Notes: generated by a model not told the origin, from the letters alone. 30,293 nucleotides of DNA from DATAEK01 sp036258055 (GCA_036258055.1 DATAEK010000064.1:1-30293); one strand, 5' to 3'. Counted from the first letter of the stretch, positions 1 through 8,318 are shown. A program made the numbers and translations.

Positions 1-152
1 CTCCGGGCGCCGATCTTTTCTGAACTCCGACGCCGCGGCGCAGGTCTTGCGACGATCGCCGTCCGAAAGGGCAGGGCACGCTTTCAGCTGCGGCCAGAGC
101 ACCGGCATCCTGTGCAAACCAGGGGACGGCTTCGTGCGACATGCGCGCGAGG
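1..152. other. window edge, no assignable gene
   Basis: No protein family is recognisable here. A minus-strand frame with an ATG at 140-142 stays open to the window edge (47 residues beginning MSHEAVPWFAQDAG). It would sit 10 nt downstream of the ACT-domain gene's stop, as an operon partner might, but no ribosome binding site precedes the ATG and I cannot match it to a family. A plus-strand frame is also open from base 1 to a TGA near 172. Either could be the edge of a real gene; neither is supported beyond being open. Confidence 0.2.
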
Positions 153-566
153 TCAGCGCTTCGGGTGATCGCCGCGCTGCAGCTTCTGAAGAATCGCGAG
201 CGCCGCGTGGCCCTGCTCGACCGGCACGAACAGGTGATCGTGGTGGACCGCCGCGATCACGTTGCAGCTGATTCCGGCCGCCGTCAGCGCACCGGCGACG
301 GCAGCCGTCAGCCCCACCGCTTCGAAATCCGAGTGCACCATCAACGTGATCCACGCCGCCCGAAAGGCGACCTTCCAGCCGCGTTGCGTGGCAACGTCTT
401 CGTAGACGACGGCCGTCACTCCCTCTGCTTCTCGAAAGAGACCCAGAAACGGAATGGATTCCGTGTCAGCATCAGGCGGAAACTGACAGAAGGCGACGGC
501 ACGCGGGTGCATCGCTGGCTGCAGGTGCTTCAGCAGTTGATCGAGATCCGAGATCGAGGCTGTCAT
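153..566 (-). CDS. ACT domain-containing protein (DUF2241/ACT_3 + ACT_7 type)
   Basis: The product is 137 aa when started at the ATG at 564-566; an upstream in-frame ATG at 662 adds 32 residues unlike the family. The N-terminal part (about 1-60, with LKHLQPAMHPRAVAFCQFP and FREAEGVTAVV) resembles the DUF2241 half. The C-terminal part (about 65-130: ITLMVHSDFEAVGLTAAVAG, AAGISCNVIAAVHHDHLFVP) is a classic ACT_7 beta-alpha-beta-beta-alpha-beta fold. Such small stand-alone ACT proteins are usually cytoplasmic and are thought to bind amino acids or other small ligands; no catalytic role is known. It is divergent from the lytic transglycosylase gene with about 207 nt between starts. No clear ribosome binding site is visible, so the exact start is less sure than the family. 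Confidence 0.85.
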   Translation of the reverse strand: MTASISDLDQLLKHLQPAMHPRAVAFCQFPPDADTESIPFLGLFREAEGVTAVVYEDVATQRGWKVAFRAAWITLMVHSDFEAVGLTAAVAGALTAAGISCNVIAAVHHDHLFVPVEQGHAALAILQKLQRGDHPKR

Positions 567-773
567 GAACGAAACAGCAACCGGCCACGCGGCCCGGCTG
601 CGATCGCCTCCGCGAGACGTCACGATATCAACCCCACGCGAACGGCACAACTCGTACAACATCGAGGCTCACGACGGCAGAGGACGATCATCCTGTCCAG
701 GTCGCGGCGATTGACTCCGCGGTACGAGTCGCCCCAACATTCATGGGTGAACCAGCGAGCTGAGGAGCGATGT

Positions 774-2357
774 ATGACCAGACCGAACCCAGTGCGCCTG
801 GCGCTCGCATCGGTGATCTTCGCCGCCGCCTGTTCGCCGTCGCCATCGGCGCCGCCCCCGTCCTCGTCCCAGCCGGCTGCCGGGGCGCCGCCGTCGGCCA
901 CCGCGCCCCCACCGGAACCGCCGGCAACTGTCGCCGCCAGGGCCGACGACCAGCCGATTCCCCCGACACCATCGCCGTACGATGCACTGCCGCCTCACGC
1001 GCGCGCGGTGTTGGACAAGCCGTTCACCGGCGACCTCGACGAGATGGTGAAGCGCCGGCTGATTCGGGCCGGCGTGGTGTTCAATCGCACCCAGTACTTC
1101 ATCGACAAAGGCGTGCAGCGTGGCATGAGCTACGAGGCGATCAAGCTGTTCGAAGACGAGCTGAACAAACGGCTGAAGACTGGACTGCTCAAGGTCCACG
1201 TCGCCATCCTGCCTCTCCAACGCGATGAGCTGTTCGCCGCGCTTCAGGCGGGCAAGGTCGACTTCGTGGCGGCGGCGCTCACGATTACGCCCGAGCGCGG
1301 CAAGGTCGCCGACTTCAGCACCCCGACGCGATCGAACGTCTCGGAGATCGTCGTAACCGCGCCCGGAGTGACGGCGCCGGCGACGACCGACGACCTCTCA
1401 GGCCGCGAGGTGTTCGTACGCAAGAGCAGCAGCTACTACGAGAGCGTTCAGCGCCTGAACGAATCGCTCGCGAGCCGCGGCAAGCCGCCGGTGATCGTCA
1501 AGGAAGCGCCAGAGGCGCTGGAAGACGACGATCTGCTCGAGATGGCCAATGCCGGCCTGATCGAGCTCACCATCGTCGATGACTTCCTGGCGGATTTCTG
1601 GCATCAGGTGTTCCCGAACATCGAGTTCCACAAGAACGTGGCTGTACGCACCGGCGGCGAGATCGGTATCGGTGTGCGCAAGAACAACCCCAAGCTGCTG
1701 CGCGCGGTGAACACCTGGATCAAAAAGTACGGGCCGCGCACCGCCTTCGGCAACATGATGGAACGCCGCTACCTGCAGGACGCGAGCTACGTGAAGAGCG
1801 CAGCCGCTGAGGCCGAGCGAAAGAAGCTGCGCGCGCTGGTGAAGATCTTCGAAAAGTACGGGAGCCAGTACAGCGTGGACTACCTGCTGATGGCGGCGCA
1901 GGGCTATCAGGAATCGCGGCTGGATCAATCAGTGAAGAGCCAAGTCGGCGCGATTGGGGTGATGCAGGTGATGCCGGCGACTGGCAAAGAGCTGAAGGTC
2001 GGCGACATCAGGCAGGTCGAGCCGAACGTCCACGCCGGCGTGAAGTACTTCCGGTTCATGATGGACGAGTACTACAAAGACGAACCGATGGACGAGATCA
2101 ACAAAGGCCTGATGACGCTCGCGTCCTACAACGCCGGGCCGGGCCGAATCCGCCAGCTGCGACGCGAAACCGCGGCGCGCGGTCTCGATCCCAACAGGTG
2201 GTTCGGCAACGTCGAACGGGTCGTCTCCGAACGGATTGGCCGCGAGACGGTTCAGTACGTCAGCAACATCTACAAGTACTACGTCGCGTACCGGCTCGTG
2301 CTGGATCGCGAGCAGGACCGCGCGCGTGCGAAAAGCGCGGTACAGAAGAATCCGTAG
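774..2357 (+). CDS. mltF-like: MltF-like membrane-bound lytic murein transglycosylase (lipoprotein)
   Basis: The product is 527 aa. The start is set by GAGGAGCG at 762-769 just before the ATG; the longer open frame reaching back to 141 is antisense to the ACT gene. A lipoprotein signal is seen (LALASVIFAAAC, lipid-modified Cys near residue 19), followed by a Pro/Ala/Ser-rich linker to about residue 75. Residues about 85-335 form a periplasmic solute-binding (SBP_bac_3) domain, as in MltF. Residues about 360-510 are a family 1 SLT domain: catalytic Glu380 in YQESRLDQ, then GAIGVMQVMPAT and LASYNAGPGRI. The enzyme should cleave the MurNAc-GlcNAc bond of peptidoglycan non-hydrolytically, leaving 1,6-anhydro-MurNAc ends, from the inner face of the outer membrane. 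It is a single gene, convergent with the remnant at 2366. Confidence 0.92.
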   Translation: MTRPNPVRLALASVIFAAACSPSPSAPPPSSSQPAAGAPPSATAPPPEPPATVAARADDQPIPPTPSPYDALPPHARAVLDKPFTGDLDEMVKRRLIRAGVVFNRTQYFIDKGVQRGMSYEAIKLFEDELNKRLKTGLLKVHVAILPLQRDELFAALQAGKVDFVAAALTITPERGKVADFSTPTRSNVSEIVVTAPGVTAPATTDDLSGREVFVRKSSSYYESVQRLNESLASRGKPPVIVKEAPEALEDDDLLEMANAGLIELTIVDDFLADFWHQVFPNIEFHKNVAVRTGGEIGIGVRKNNPKLLRAVNTWIKKYGPRTAFGNMMERRYLQDASYVKSAAAEAERKKLRALVKIFEKYGSQYSVDYLLMAAQGYQESRLDQSVKSQVGAIGVMQVMPATGKELKVGDIRQVEPNVHAGVKYFRFMMDEYYKDEPMDEINKGLMTLASYNAGPGRIRQLRRETAARGLDPNRWFGNVERVVSERIGRETVQYVSNIYKYYVAYRLVLDREQDRARAKSAVQKNP

Positions 2358-2365
2358 AACGCCGG

Positions 2366-2542
2366 CTATCCCGCGACCGCGCGTTCGAGCGCGGCGATGT
2401 CCAGCTTCTTCATCGGCAGCATCGCCTCCATCACCCGCTCCGCTTTTCCGGACGTGTGATCCTTGAGGAGCTCGGGAAGGACCGTCGGAACAACGAAAAC
2501 TGAGAGCTCGATCGCGGCCGAGCTGCAACTGTGGGGGGGTAG
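2366..2542 (-). pseudogene. C-terminal remnant of a PhnB/VOC (glyoxalase-like) protein
   Basis: Reading the minus strand, an open frame ending in TAG at 2366-2368 encodes VVPTVLPELLKDH followed by AERVMEAMLPMKKLDIAALE. This is the characteristic tail of PhnB/3-demethylubiquinone methyltransferase-like VOC proteins, in which lines such as MKKIDIAAL are highly conserved. Only about 45 family-like residues survive. Upstream the similarity fades near 2500, and the frame is closed by the TGA (2543-2545) that ends the ketopantoate reductase gene. No start codon or VOC N-terminal half is present, so the gene was truncated by a deletion or rearrangement. It ends 8 nt from the transglycosylase stop. 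Confidence 0.75.
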
Positions 2543-3490
2543 TCAGTCGCGGCCGGCGGGGATCAGCGGCATTCGCTCGCCGCCAGCAAATGGCTTGAGC
2601 GCGACGCAGACGAAGTCGTTCGCCGGCGTCGGAATGTTGTAGAGCCGACCGAGCTCCGAGATCCGGCCGCTCAGCCAGGGCAGCTCGAGACGGCGTCCGC
2701 GCATCAGGTCCGTCGCCATCGACGCGATTGCGTGATACGGCATTGTGCGCATGGAGGCCAGGCGGCGGTCGACGGTTTCCTGCGCGATGTTGGCGCCCGT
2801 CGCGCGCCCGACGCGGACGGCCTCCTCCATGATCCGCAGCAAGAGCGTCCAGCTCTCCTCGTCGTCGCGCACCGCGCCGATCGGCCGGCGGAGGAGCGCC
2901 GTCATCGCGCTGATCGGCACGAGCTGGACGAACTTCTCCCACAGCATGTCGATCGGCGTTGGCGTCAGCACGAAGTCGATCTCGGCGCGCCGGCACGCGG
3001 ATTCGAAGCGCTCCAGCGCCGCGCTTCGGACGCCGGTGAGCATGCCAGCGACGATCCGCTGGGTTTCCGTGCGCTGGATGATGATGCCGGGTTCTGAGAT
3101 CCCGGCGTTGACGAAACAGCTGCCGGCCGCGACGTGGCCCGCGCCGAAGGTCGAGGCCACGTGCTCGTGAGCATCGATGCCGTTCTGAAGCGTCACGACG
3201 ACGGTGCCCGGCGCGATCAGCGGCCAGAGTGTCGGCAGCAGCTCCTCGAGATCCCAGAGCTTGACGGCGAGGAGCACGATCGAGACCGGGCCGATGTCGC
3301 GGGGCTGATCCGTGGCGTGCACGCGCATGAGCGCGTAGTCGCCGCGCGCGCCGGTAATCCGGAGCCCGTGGTCCTGCATCGCCGCCAGGTGCGGGCCGCG
3401 GGCGAGGAACCAGACGTCCTGATCCGCGCGGCAGAGCGCGGCTCCGAGCGCGCCGCCCACTCCGCCGGCGCCCACGACGGCGATTCTCAT
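2543..3490 (-). CDS. panE-like: 2-dehydropantoate 2-reductase family protein (ApbA/PanE)
   Basis: The product is 315 aa, the usual length for the family. The start at 3488-3490 was chosen because the Rossmann fold begins there (MRIAVVGAGGVGG, the GxGxxG NADPH-binding loop) and GAGAG lies about 7 nt upstream; the open frame extends to 3571 without family-like sequence. Residues 1-165 are the ApbA N-terminal domain, including VVVTLQNGID. Residues about 185-305 are the ApbA_C helical domain with MLWEKFVQLVPISAMTALL, whose Lys corresponds to the catalytic Lys of PanE. PanE reduces ketopantoate to pantoate with NADPH in coenzyme A synthesis. Many paralogues act on other 2-oxoacids, and no pan genes adjoin, so the substrate is uncertain. 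The gene is divergent from the ATPase at 3768. Confidence 0.85.
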   Translation of the reverse strand: MRIAVVGAGGVGGALGAALCRADQDVWFLARGPHLAAMQDHGLRITGARGDYALMRVHATDQPRDIGPVSIVLLAVKLWDLEELLPTLWPLIAPGTVVVTLQNGIDAHEHVASTFGAGHVAAGSCFVNAGISEPGIIIQRTETQRIVAGMLTGVRSAALERFESACRRAEIDFVLTPTPIDMLWEKFVQLVPISAMTALLRRPIGAVRDDEESWTLLLRIMEEAVRVGRATGANIAQETVDRRLASMRTMPYHAIASMATDLMRGRRLELPWLSGRISELGRLYNIPTPANDFVCVALKPFAGGERMPLIPAGRD

Positions 3491-3767
3491 GCGCGTGCTC
3501 TCGACTCCGCCCGTCAGGAACGTGATGTTGGTGCTGGACATGTAGGAGTATTGAAGCGTCGACAAGTGCATAGTCAGGTGGCCTCGTCGGGCGCGGATCT
3601 CAGCTCAGGGGCGGCAGTCGCCATGGCGGTTCAGTTCGACGGACATCCTCATCTCGATTGAGAGAGCTGAGCCTGTTTCGTTTCAACGCGTGGTCCAGCT
3701 GTTTGGGATCTGGCGTGGAGGCCACCGATCGAAGCGGGCGGGCCTCGCGGTATTCTTGGGCGCCACG

Positions 3768-4319
3768 ATGCCAGACGGCCGTCACGGTTCCGCCAACTCC
3801 ATATTGATTGTGTTGTCGGGCCTTCCCGGCGTCGGCAAGACGACCATCGCCGTCGAACTGGCACGGACACTCCCAGCCGTCCACGTCCGTATCGATTCTA
3901 TCGAGCACGCCATTCGTCAGTCGGCGTCGCATGCGAGCCTGCCAATCGACGACGCCGGCTATCTCGTAGGGTACGCGATCGCCGGAGACAACTTGAGCGT
4001 CGGCCACACGGTCGTGGCCGACTCCGTGAATCCGTGGCCCGAAACGCGGGATGCGTGGGTGGCGGTCGCGCGCCGTGCTGGAGTACCAGCGCTCGAGATC
4101 GAGATCGTCTGCTCGAATCCCGACGACCACCGCCGCCGGGTCGAGACGCGAGTCGCGGATCTTCCGGGCTTCAAGCTGCCGACCTGGCAGGACGTGGTGT
4201 CTCGCGACTATCGACCCTGGGTTCGCGATCGGGTCGTGATCGATGCGTCCCGCCTCAGCGTTGCCGACAGCGTGGACACGATTCGACGAGCGGTCAGGTC
4301 CGCCGCTCGCGCGACCTGA
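3768..4319 (+). CDS. P-loop ATPase / kinase-like protein (AAA_33, zeta-toxin-like fold)
   Basis: The product is 183 aa from the ATG at 3768. An open frame starts at 3690, but its first 26 residues lack conserved features. The Walker A motif is GLPGVGKTT at residues 18-26, preceded by a hydrophobic strand (ILIVLS). A DxD/DSIEHAIR segment near residue 45 and a VVADSVNPWPETRDAW segment near residue 85 fit small-molecule kinases of the AAA_33/gluconate-kinase/chloramphenicol-phosphotransferase group. An Arg-rich lid (DDHRRRVETRV) lies near residue 125. It probably phosphorylates a small metabolite or an aminoglycoside-like or nucleoside compound; the substrate cannot be told. No antitoxin partner is seen, so a toxin role is not supported. 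No strong ribosome binding site is visible. Confidence 0.75.
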   Translation: MPDGRHGSANSILIVLSGLPGVGKTTIAVELARTLPAVHVRIDSIEHAIRQSASHASLPIDDAGYLVGYAIAGDNLSVGHTVVADSVNPWPETRDAWVAVARRAGVPALEIEIVCSNPDDHRRRVETRVADLPGFKLPTWQDVVSRDYRPWVRDRVVIDASRLSVADSVDTIRRAVRSAARAT

Positions 4320-4414
4320 GACCTCTGACGAACCCTGACTCTGACACGCCGCGCGATCGTTTGGCCCCCCGGTGAAGGTGCGAACGTGACGCTATTCGTG
4401 ACCGACTGCGCCCG

Positions 4415-4467
4415 GAGTCGAACGCCGACTCAACCGAGCTCAAGCTCTGCAGAATCGCTCGCGATTC
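4415..4467. other. two adjacent short hairpins upstream of the hydrolase gene
   Basis: Two perfect 6-bp stems lie in the 219-nt gap before the hydrolase gene: GAGTCG-AACGC-CGACTC at 4415-4431 and GAATCG-CTCG-CGATTC at 4452-4467. Neither is followed by a T-run, so neither is a clear intrinsic terminator. They could affect the hydrolase leader transcript or termination after the ATPase gene. This is structure seen in sequence; function is unknown. Confidence 0.3.
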
Positions 4468-4538
4468 GTGCTCGGAGGAACGTTGCGCTTTTCAGGTAAC
4501 CTTGCGTTTTGGCCCATCGCTAGCCGAGGAGAACTTGC

Positions 4539-5405
4539 ATGAGCAGAGTCACGACGAAGGACGGCACCCGTATTTACTACAAGGACTGGGGTGAAGGGCA
4601 GCCGGTGGTCTTCAGCCATGGATGGCCGCTGAGTGCGGATGCATGGGAAGACCAGATGGTCTTTCTCGCGTCGCGTGGCTATCGCTGCATCGCGCACGAT
4701 CGGCGCGGTCACGGTCGATCGAGTCAGCCGTGGAACGGCAACGACATGGATACCTACGCTGACGATCTGGCGACGCTCACCGAGGCGCTCGATGTGCGGG
4801 ACGCGATTCACGTCGGACACTCGACCGGAGGCGGTGAGGTCGCAAGGTACATCGGACGTCACGGCACGAAGCGCGTCAGCAAGGCGGTGCTCATTGGCGC
4901 GGTGCCGCCGATCATGCTCAAGACCGCGGCAAATCCCGGCGGACTGCCCATCGACGCGTTCGATCAGATTCGCGCGGGCGTTGTCGCCGATCGGTCGCAG
5001 TTCTTCAAGGATCTGAGCGCGCCCTTCTACGGCGCCAATCGATCAGGCGCGAAAGTGTCGCAGGGACTGCGGGATTTCTTCTGGCTGCAGGGAATGCAGG
5101 CCGGCTTCAAACCGGTCATCGACTGTATCAAGGCCTTCTCGGAGACGGACTTCACGGAAGACCTCAAGAAGTTCGACGTGCCGACGCTGATCCTGCATGG
5201 CGACGACGATCAGATCGTGCCGATCGGCGCCTCTGCGATGCTGTCGGCGAAGCTCGTGAAAGGCGCCGTGCTGAAAGTCTACCCCGGGTTCTCGCACGGC
5301 ATGTGCTCGGTCAACAAGGATCAAATCAACGCGGATCTGCTGGCGTTCTTCAAGACCGGCCGGGTCGATGCGCCGGAAGAAGTCGGACGAGTGGCGCGCA
5401 GCTGA
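4539..5405 (+). CDS. alpha/beta hydrolase, non-heme chloroperoxidase type
   Basis: The product is 288 aa. It starts at an ATG preceded by GAGGAG at about 4527-4532. It matches the cofactor-free haloperoxidase/esterase family: an N-terminal TKDGTRIYYKDWG strand pair, an oxyanion-hole FSHGWPLSADAW, nucleophile Ser95 in GHSTGGGE, acid Asp near 224 in GDDDQIVP, and His253 in YPGFSHGM. Family length is about 275 aa, so it is complete with a short extra tail (residues 270-288). These enzymes hydrolyse esters and, with acetate and peroxide, can perform perhydrolysis; the haloperoxidase activity is a side reaction. There is no signal peptide, so it is cytoplasmic. It appears to be monocistronic, with inverted-repeat structures on both sides. 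Confidence 0.92.
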   Translation: MSRVTTKDGTRIYYKDWGEGQPVVFSHGWPLSADAWEDQMVFLASRGYRCIAHDRRGHGRSSQPWNGNDMDTYADDLATLTEALDVRDAIHVGHSTGGGEVARYIGRHGTKRVSKAVLIGAVPPIMLKTAANPGGLPIDAFDQIRAGVVADRSQFFKDLSAPFYGANRSGAKVSQGLRDFFWLQGMQAGFKPVIDCIKAFSETDFTEDLKKFDVPTLILHGDDDQIVPIGASAMLSAKLVKGAVLKVYPGFSHGMCSVNKDQINADLLAFFKTGRVDAPEEVGRVARS

Positions 5406-5435
5406 TCGCACGCGCACGAGCTGGAGCCCAGCCTC

Positions 5436-5491
5436 GAACGCCGAACGCCGAGCCGCGAACGCCGAATGCCGAGCGCCAGGCGCCGAACGCG
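5436..5491 (+). repeat. decayed tandem heptamer array (GAACGCC family, 8 units)
   Basis: Eight consecutive 7-mers keep exact 7-bp register: GAACGCC, GAACGCC, GAGCCGC, GAACGCC, GAATGCC, GAGCGCC, AGGCGCC, GAACGCG. Three are identical to the consensus and the rest differ by one to a few bases. The unit is the reverse complement of GGCGTTC, which is repeated perfectly 12 times at 22537-22620. It lies between the convergent hydrolase and permease genes. Confidence 0.85.
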
Positions 5492-5513
5492 ACAGCGCTC
5501 GTGTGAGATGAGC

Positions 5514-5554
5514 CGCTCAGGGAGCCGTCTGCGTACGCGATCAGTCCCTGAGCG
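5514..5554. terminator. perfect 10-bp inverted repeat between convergent genes (possible bidirectional terminator)
   Basis: CGCTCAGGGA at 5514-5523 pairs perfectly with TCCCTGAGCG at 5545-5554, leaving a 21-nt loop that contains an inner GCGTACGC palindrome. The right arm lies inside the last codons of the permease (ALRD). No U-tract follows on either strand, so the terminator call rests on position (between convergent stops at 5405 and 5541) and on stem strength. Confidence 0.35.
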
Positions 5555-7982
5555 CCCTCATCGGTTCGATTCGTGACGCGCGCAGCGCCGGCAGGTATCC
5601 CGCGAGAAGGGCCACGGCGGTCAGCACCACGACGGCCATCACGAACGTCATCGCATCGAACGGCGACGTGGCGTAGAGCAGGCTGGCAATCAACCGCGCG
5701 AGCGCCAGCGACGCGATCGTGCCGATGGCGACGCCGGCTGCGGTCAGGCGCATCGTGTCGCCGATCACCTGCCGGCGAACGTCGCGACCCGTAGCACCGA
5801 GCGCCATGCGCACGCCGATTTCCGCGGTGCGCTGGCTCACCCCGTACGAGACGACCCCGTAGATACCAAGGCTCGCGAGCAGCAACGCGAGCAGGGAGAA
5901 TCCGCTCAAGAGCGACACGAGAAATCGCCGGGGCGACAGACTCCGGTCCACGAGACTGTCGAGCACCCGCACGTCGCTCGCGACCAGACGCGCGTCAACC
6001 TCCGCCAGCGTTCCACGCAGCGCCGTCGCCATCGATGCGGGCGGCAGCGTCGTCCTCACGATCAGGTCGCTGCCGACGCCGCTGCCTCTCGACAGATCCA
6101 GGTACATCTGATTGACGGGAGCTTCGTCCAGGCCGCTCTGTCGCACGTCCGCGACGACGCCGACGATCGTGAGTGGCTGATTGCCGGTGACGGCTGGCCG
6201 TCCGATGGGATCGACGCCGGGGTAGAGCGTGCGCGCGAGCGTCGCGTTCACGATCACCGGAGCCCGATCCTTCATGGGATCGTGCTCGACGAAATCCCGT
6301 CCCGCCGTGATTCGAATCCCCATCGCGCTGAAGTACCCCGGGCTGACGACGTACACGAAGACGATGGGTGTTTCTCCGGGCCCGTAGATCTTGCCCGGCA
6401 CGCGGAGACCCCACGTGCGATTCCGCTCGAGCGGCAGTGCGTCGGTCAGACCGGCAGCCTCGACACCAGGGAGCGCCGACACGCGGCGAATGATCTCGTG
6501 ACCGATCGTCGTCCGCTGCTCGAGCGACGACTCGCTGGGAACGTCGACCCGCGCCGCCACGGCCCGCGACGGTTCGAACCCGAGCTCGACGTCGAGCAGC
6601 TCGAGGAAGCTGCGCGCCAGGAGTCCCGCGCCCACGAGCAGAACCCCGGCCAGGGCGATCTCCGCCACCACCAGCCCGCGCCGAATCCAGGCCTGACGGA
6701 CCGAGTCCACCATTCCGCGACCGTGTTCCTGAAGCGCGCTCTGCGGTGACACCCCGGACACCCGGAGCGCCGGAACCGCGGCGAACACCACGCCCGTGAG
6801 GCACGCGATCGCGGCCGTGACGAGCAGCGCCGTCGTGTCGATTCGGACGAAGTGAAGGAGCGGCAGGCTCATCGAGTCATTCGCAACCAGCCAGACGGTG
6901 AGGCCGTACGCCAGCGGCACCCCGATTGCGGCTCCGACGATCGCGAGGAGTACGCCCTCGATCAACAGCTGACGAATGAGCCGGGCACGTCCTGCTCCAA
7001 GCGCCATCCGGACGGCGAACTCACGGCTGCGCGACGACGCGCGAGCCAGAAGGAGATTTGCGAGGTTGGCACACACGATCAGCAGCACTGTGCCGACTGC
7101 GCTCCACAAGAGAATCAGCGAGGGCCGCATGCGGCCGCTGACCTGATCCTTGAGCCCCAGCAGGCGCGCACCGACACGTCCCCAGTCCTTGTGCGCGGCC
7201 ATGAGCTGCGGAAGGAGGGTCGCAAATTCCCCGCGAGCCTGCAGGAGATCCACGCCCGGACGGAGTCGCCCGACGATCGCGAGCGTGTTGCCCCACGGGC
7301 GCATCTGATCGAGATCGGCAGGTACGAAGAGATCGACGCGCGTGCCCGGCGTGAACACGGAGGAGAAGTCGAAGGTCGCGGGCAGCACGCCCACGACGGT
7401 CACGGCGCGGTTGTTGATCGTCAGGACGCTGCCGACAATCGCCGGGTCCGCGCCGAACCGCCGCAGCCATAGGCCGTGTGCGAGTATTGCGGCGTGCGGT
7501 CCGCTGGACGTCCCGCCGCCGGACGCGCCGCTGTGATGGTGCTCGCCGGGTCCGAAGAGGCGGCCGAGCGCCGGTGTGACGCCGAGGGTCTCGAAGAATT
7601 GCGGCCCGACGTCCACGCCCACGAGTCGCTCCGCTTCGCCCCGACCGGTCAGGGTGTAGCTGCCGTAACCAAAGAACGCGAAGTACGCGGCGAGGCTCTC
7701 GAACGATCGGTTGTTGCGCAAGAACTCCTCGTACCAGTCCACGCGGAACGTCGCACCGCTCAGCCCGCCTGAGGTTCCAGTGTTGGCGATCCAGACGAGA
7801 CGTTCCGCATTCGGAAAGGGCAGCTGGCGCAGCAGCAGAGGATTGACGATGCTGAAGACGGCCGTGTTCGCGCCGATGCCAAGCGCGAGGATGACGATGG
7901 CGATCAGCGACACCCCAGGCTCGCGCCGAAAAACGCGGAATGCGTAGCGCAAATCCTGTTTGTAGCTCTCAATCGGCGGCAT
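5541..7982 (-). CDS. ADOP-family duplicated ABC permease (MacB/FtsX-like)
   Basis: The product is 813 aa. The ATG at 7980-7982 is preferred over one at 8009 because GAGGAGA lies 7 nt upstream of it. The layout is a tandem duplication of MacB_PCD + FtsX. The N-terminal helix GVSLIAIVILALGIGANTAV is at about residues 23-45, followed by a periplasmic domain and a helix group at about 285-410 with the coupling motif EFAVRMALGAGRARL. A second N-type helix is at about 435-458, then a second periplasmic domain, and a final helix group at about 690-800 with the matching EIGVRMALGATGRDV. The protein ends ASRIEPMRALRD, typical of the family. The family is greatly expanded in Acidobacteriota and usually lacks an adjacent ATPase, as here. 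Role inferred: a MacB-like periplasm-facing mechanotransmission permease working with an unlinked ATPase; substrate unknown. Confidence 0.92.
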   Translation of the reverse strand: MPPIESYKQDLRYAFRVFRREPGVSLIAIVILALGIGANTAVFSIVNPLLLRQLPFPNAERLVWIANTGTSGGLSGATFRVDWYEEFLRNNRSFESLAAYFAFFGYGSYTLTGRGEAERLVGVDVGPQFFETLGVTPALGRLFGPGEHHHSGASGGGTSSGPHAAILAHGLWLRRFGADPAIVGSVLTINNRAVTVVGVLPATFDFSSVFTPGTRVDLFVPADLDQMRPWGNTLAIVGRLRPGVDLLQARGEFATLLPQLMAAHKDWGRVGARLLGLKDQVSGRMRPSLILLWSAVGTVLLIVCANLANLLLARASSRSREFAVRMALGAGRARLIRQLLIEGVLLAIVGAAIGVPLAYGLTVWLVANDSMSLPLLHFVRIDTTALLVTAAIACLTGVVFAAVPALRVSGVSPQSALQEHGRGMVDSVRQAWIRRGLVVAEIALAGVLLVGAGLLARSFLELLDVELGFEPSRAVAARVDVPSESSLEQRTTIGHEIIRRVSALPGVEAAGLTDALPLERNRTWGLRVPGKIYGPGETPIVFVYVVSPGYFSAMGIRITAGRDFVEHDPMKDRAPVIVNATLARTLYPGVDPIGRPAVTGNQPLTIVGVVADVRQSGLDEAPVNQMYLDLSRGSGVGSDLIVRTTLPPASMATALRGTLAEVDARLVASDVRVLDSLVDRSLSPRRFLVSLLSGFSLLALLLASLGIYGVVSYGVSQRTAEIGVRMALGATGRDVRRQVIGDTMRLTAAGVAIGTIASLALARLIASLLYATSPFDAMTFVMAVVVLTAVALLAGYLPALRASRIEPMRALRD

Positions 7983-8318
7983 GCGGCTTCTCCTCGGTCC
8001 CGTCTTCACGGCGACGGAGCGATCGTATTATGCGAGGCGAACTCTGCTTGGGTTGATTTTCCTGAGCTGGTTACGGGCGTGAGATTTGACGGCCACGGAG
8101 ACCGAAGGGTTGCCGCCCGAGCAGACGTCGGATACATCGTTGGCGCGCCGTCCGTCGTAGACTCAGACCAGGACAGGTTGCCGCGGTCGCGGCGCACCTA
8201 GCGTGTAACCTTCCGTTTACTCGAGCATTACATCGTCGATCAATCATCCCCGGCGGATCCGTAGGACGGCTGCTGCGAGCCGTTCGGGCCTGGCCGGCCT
8301 CGTGCAGGACACTCCCGC
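7983..8318. other. 336-nt divergent intergenic region
   Basis: This gap separates the starts of the ADOP permease (-) and the Ppx/GppA gene (+), so it must carry both promoters. I see no convincing sigma70 -35/-10 pair with proper spacing and no Pho-box-like repeat. The AT-richest part, near 8205-8245 (TTCCGTTTAC, GCATTACATCG), is the likeliest promoter zone for the phosphatase operon. No coding sequence or RNA gene is recognisable. Confidence 0.4.

Noticed and set aside
141..773. N-terminal extension of the lytic transglycosylase frame
   Set aside because: It is antisense to the ACT-domain gene, has no family similarity, and a ribosome binding site and lipoprotein signal set the start at 774.
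1929..2996. 355-residue minus-strand ORF spanning the transglycosylase end and the reductase
   Set aside because: It crosses two well-supported genes and reads as Arg/Ala/Asp-rich noise.
3768..4319. Zeta-type toxin of a toxin-antitoxin pair
   Set aside because: Only the P-loop kinase fold is seen; no small antitoxin gene precedes it.
4411..4467. Possible tRNA or tRNA fragment on the minus strand (GTTCGACTCC-like T-arm)
   Set aside because: The T-stem does not pair around the loop and no acceptor, D or anticodon arms fit.
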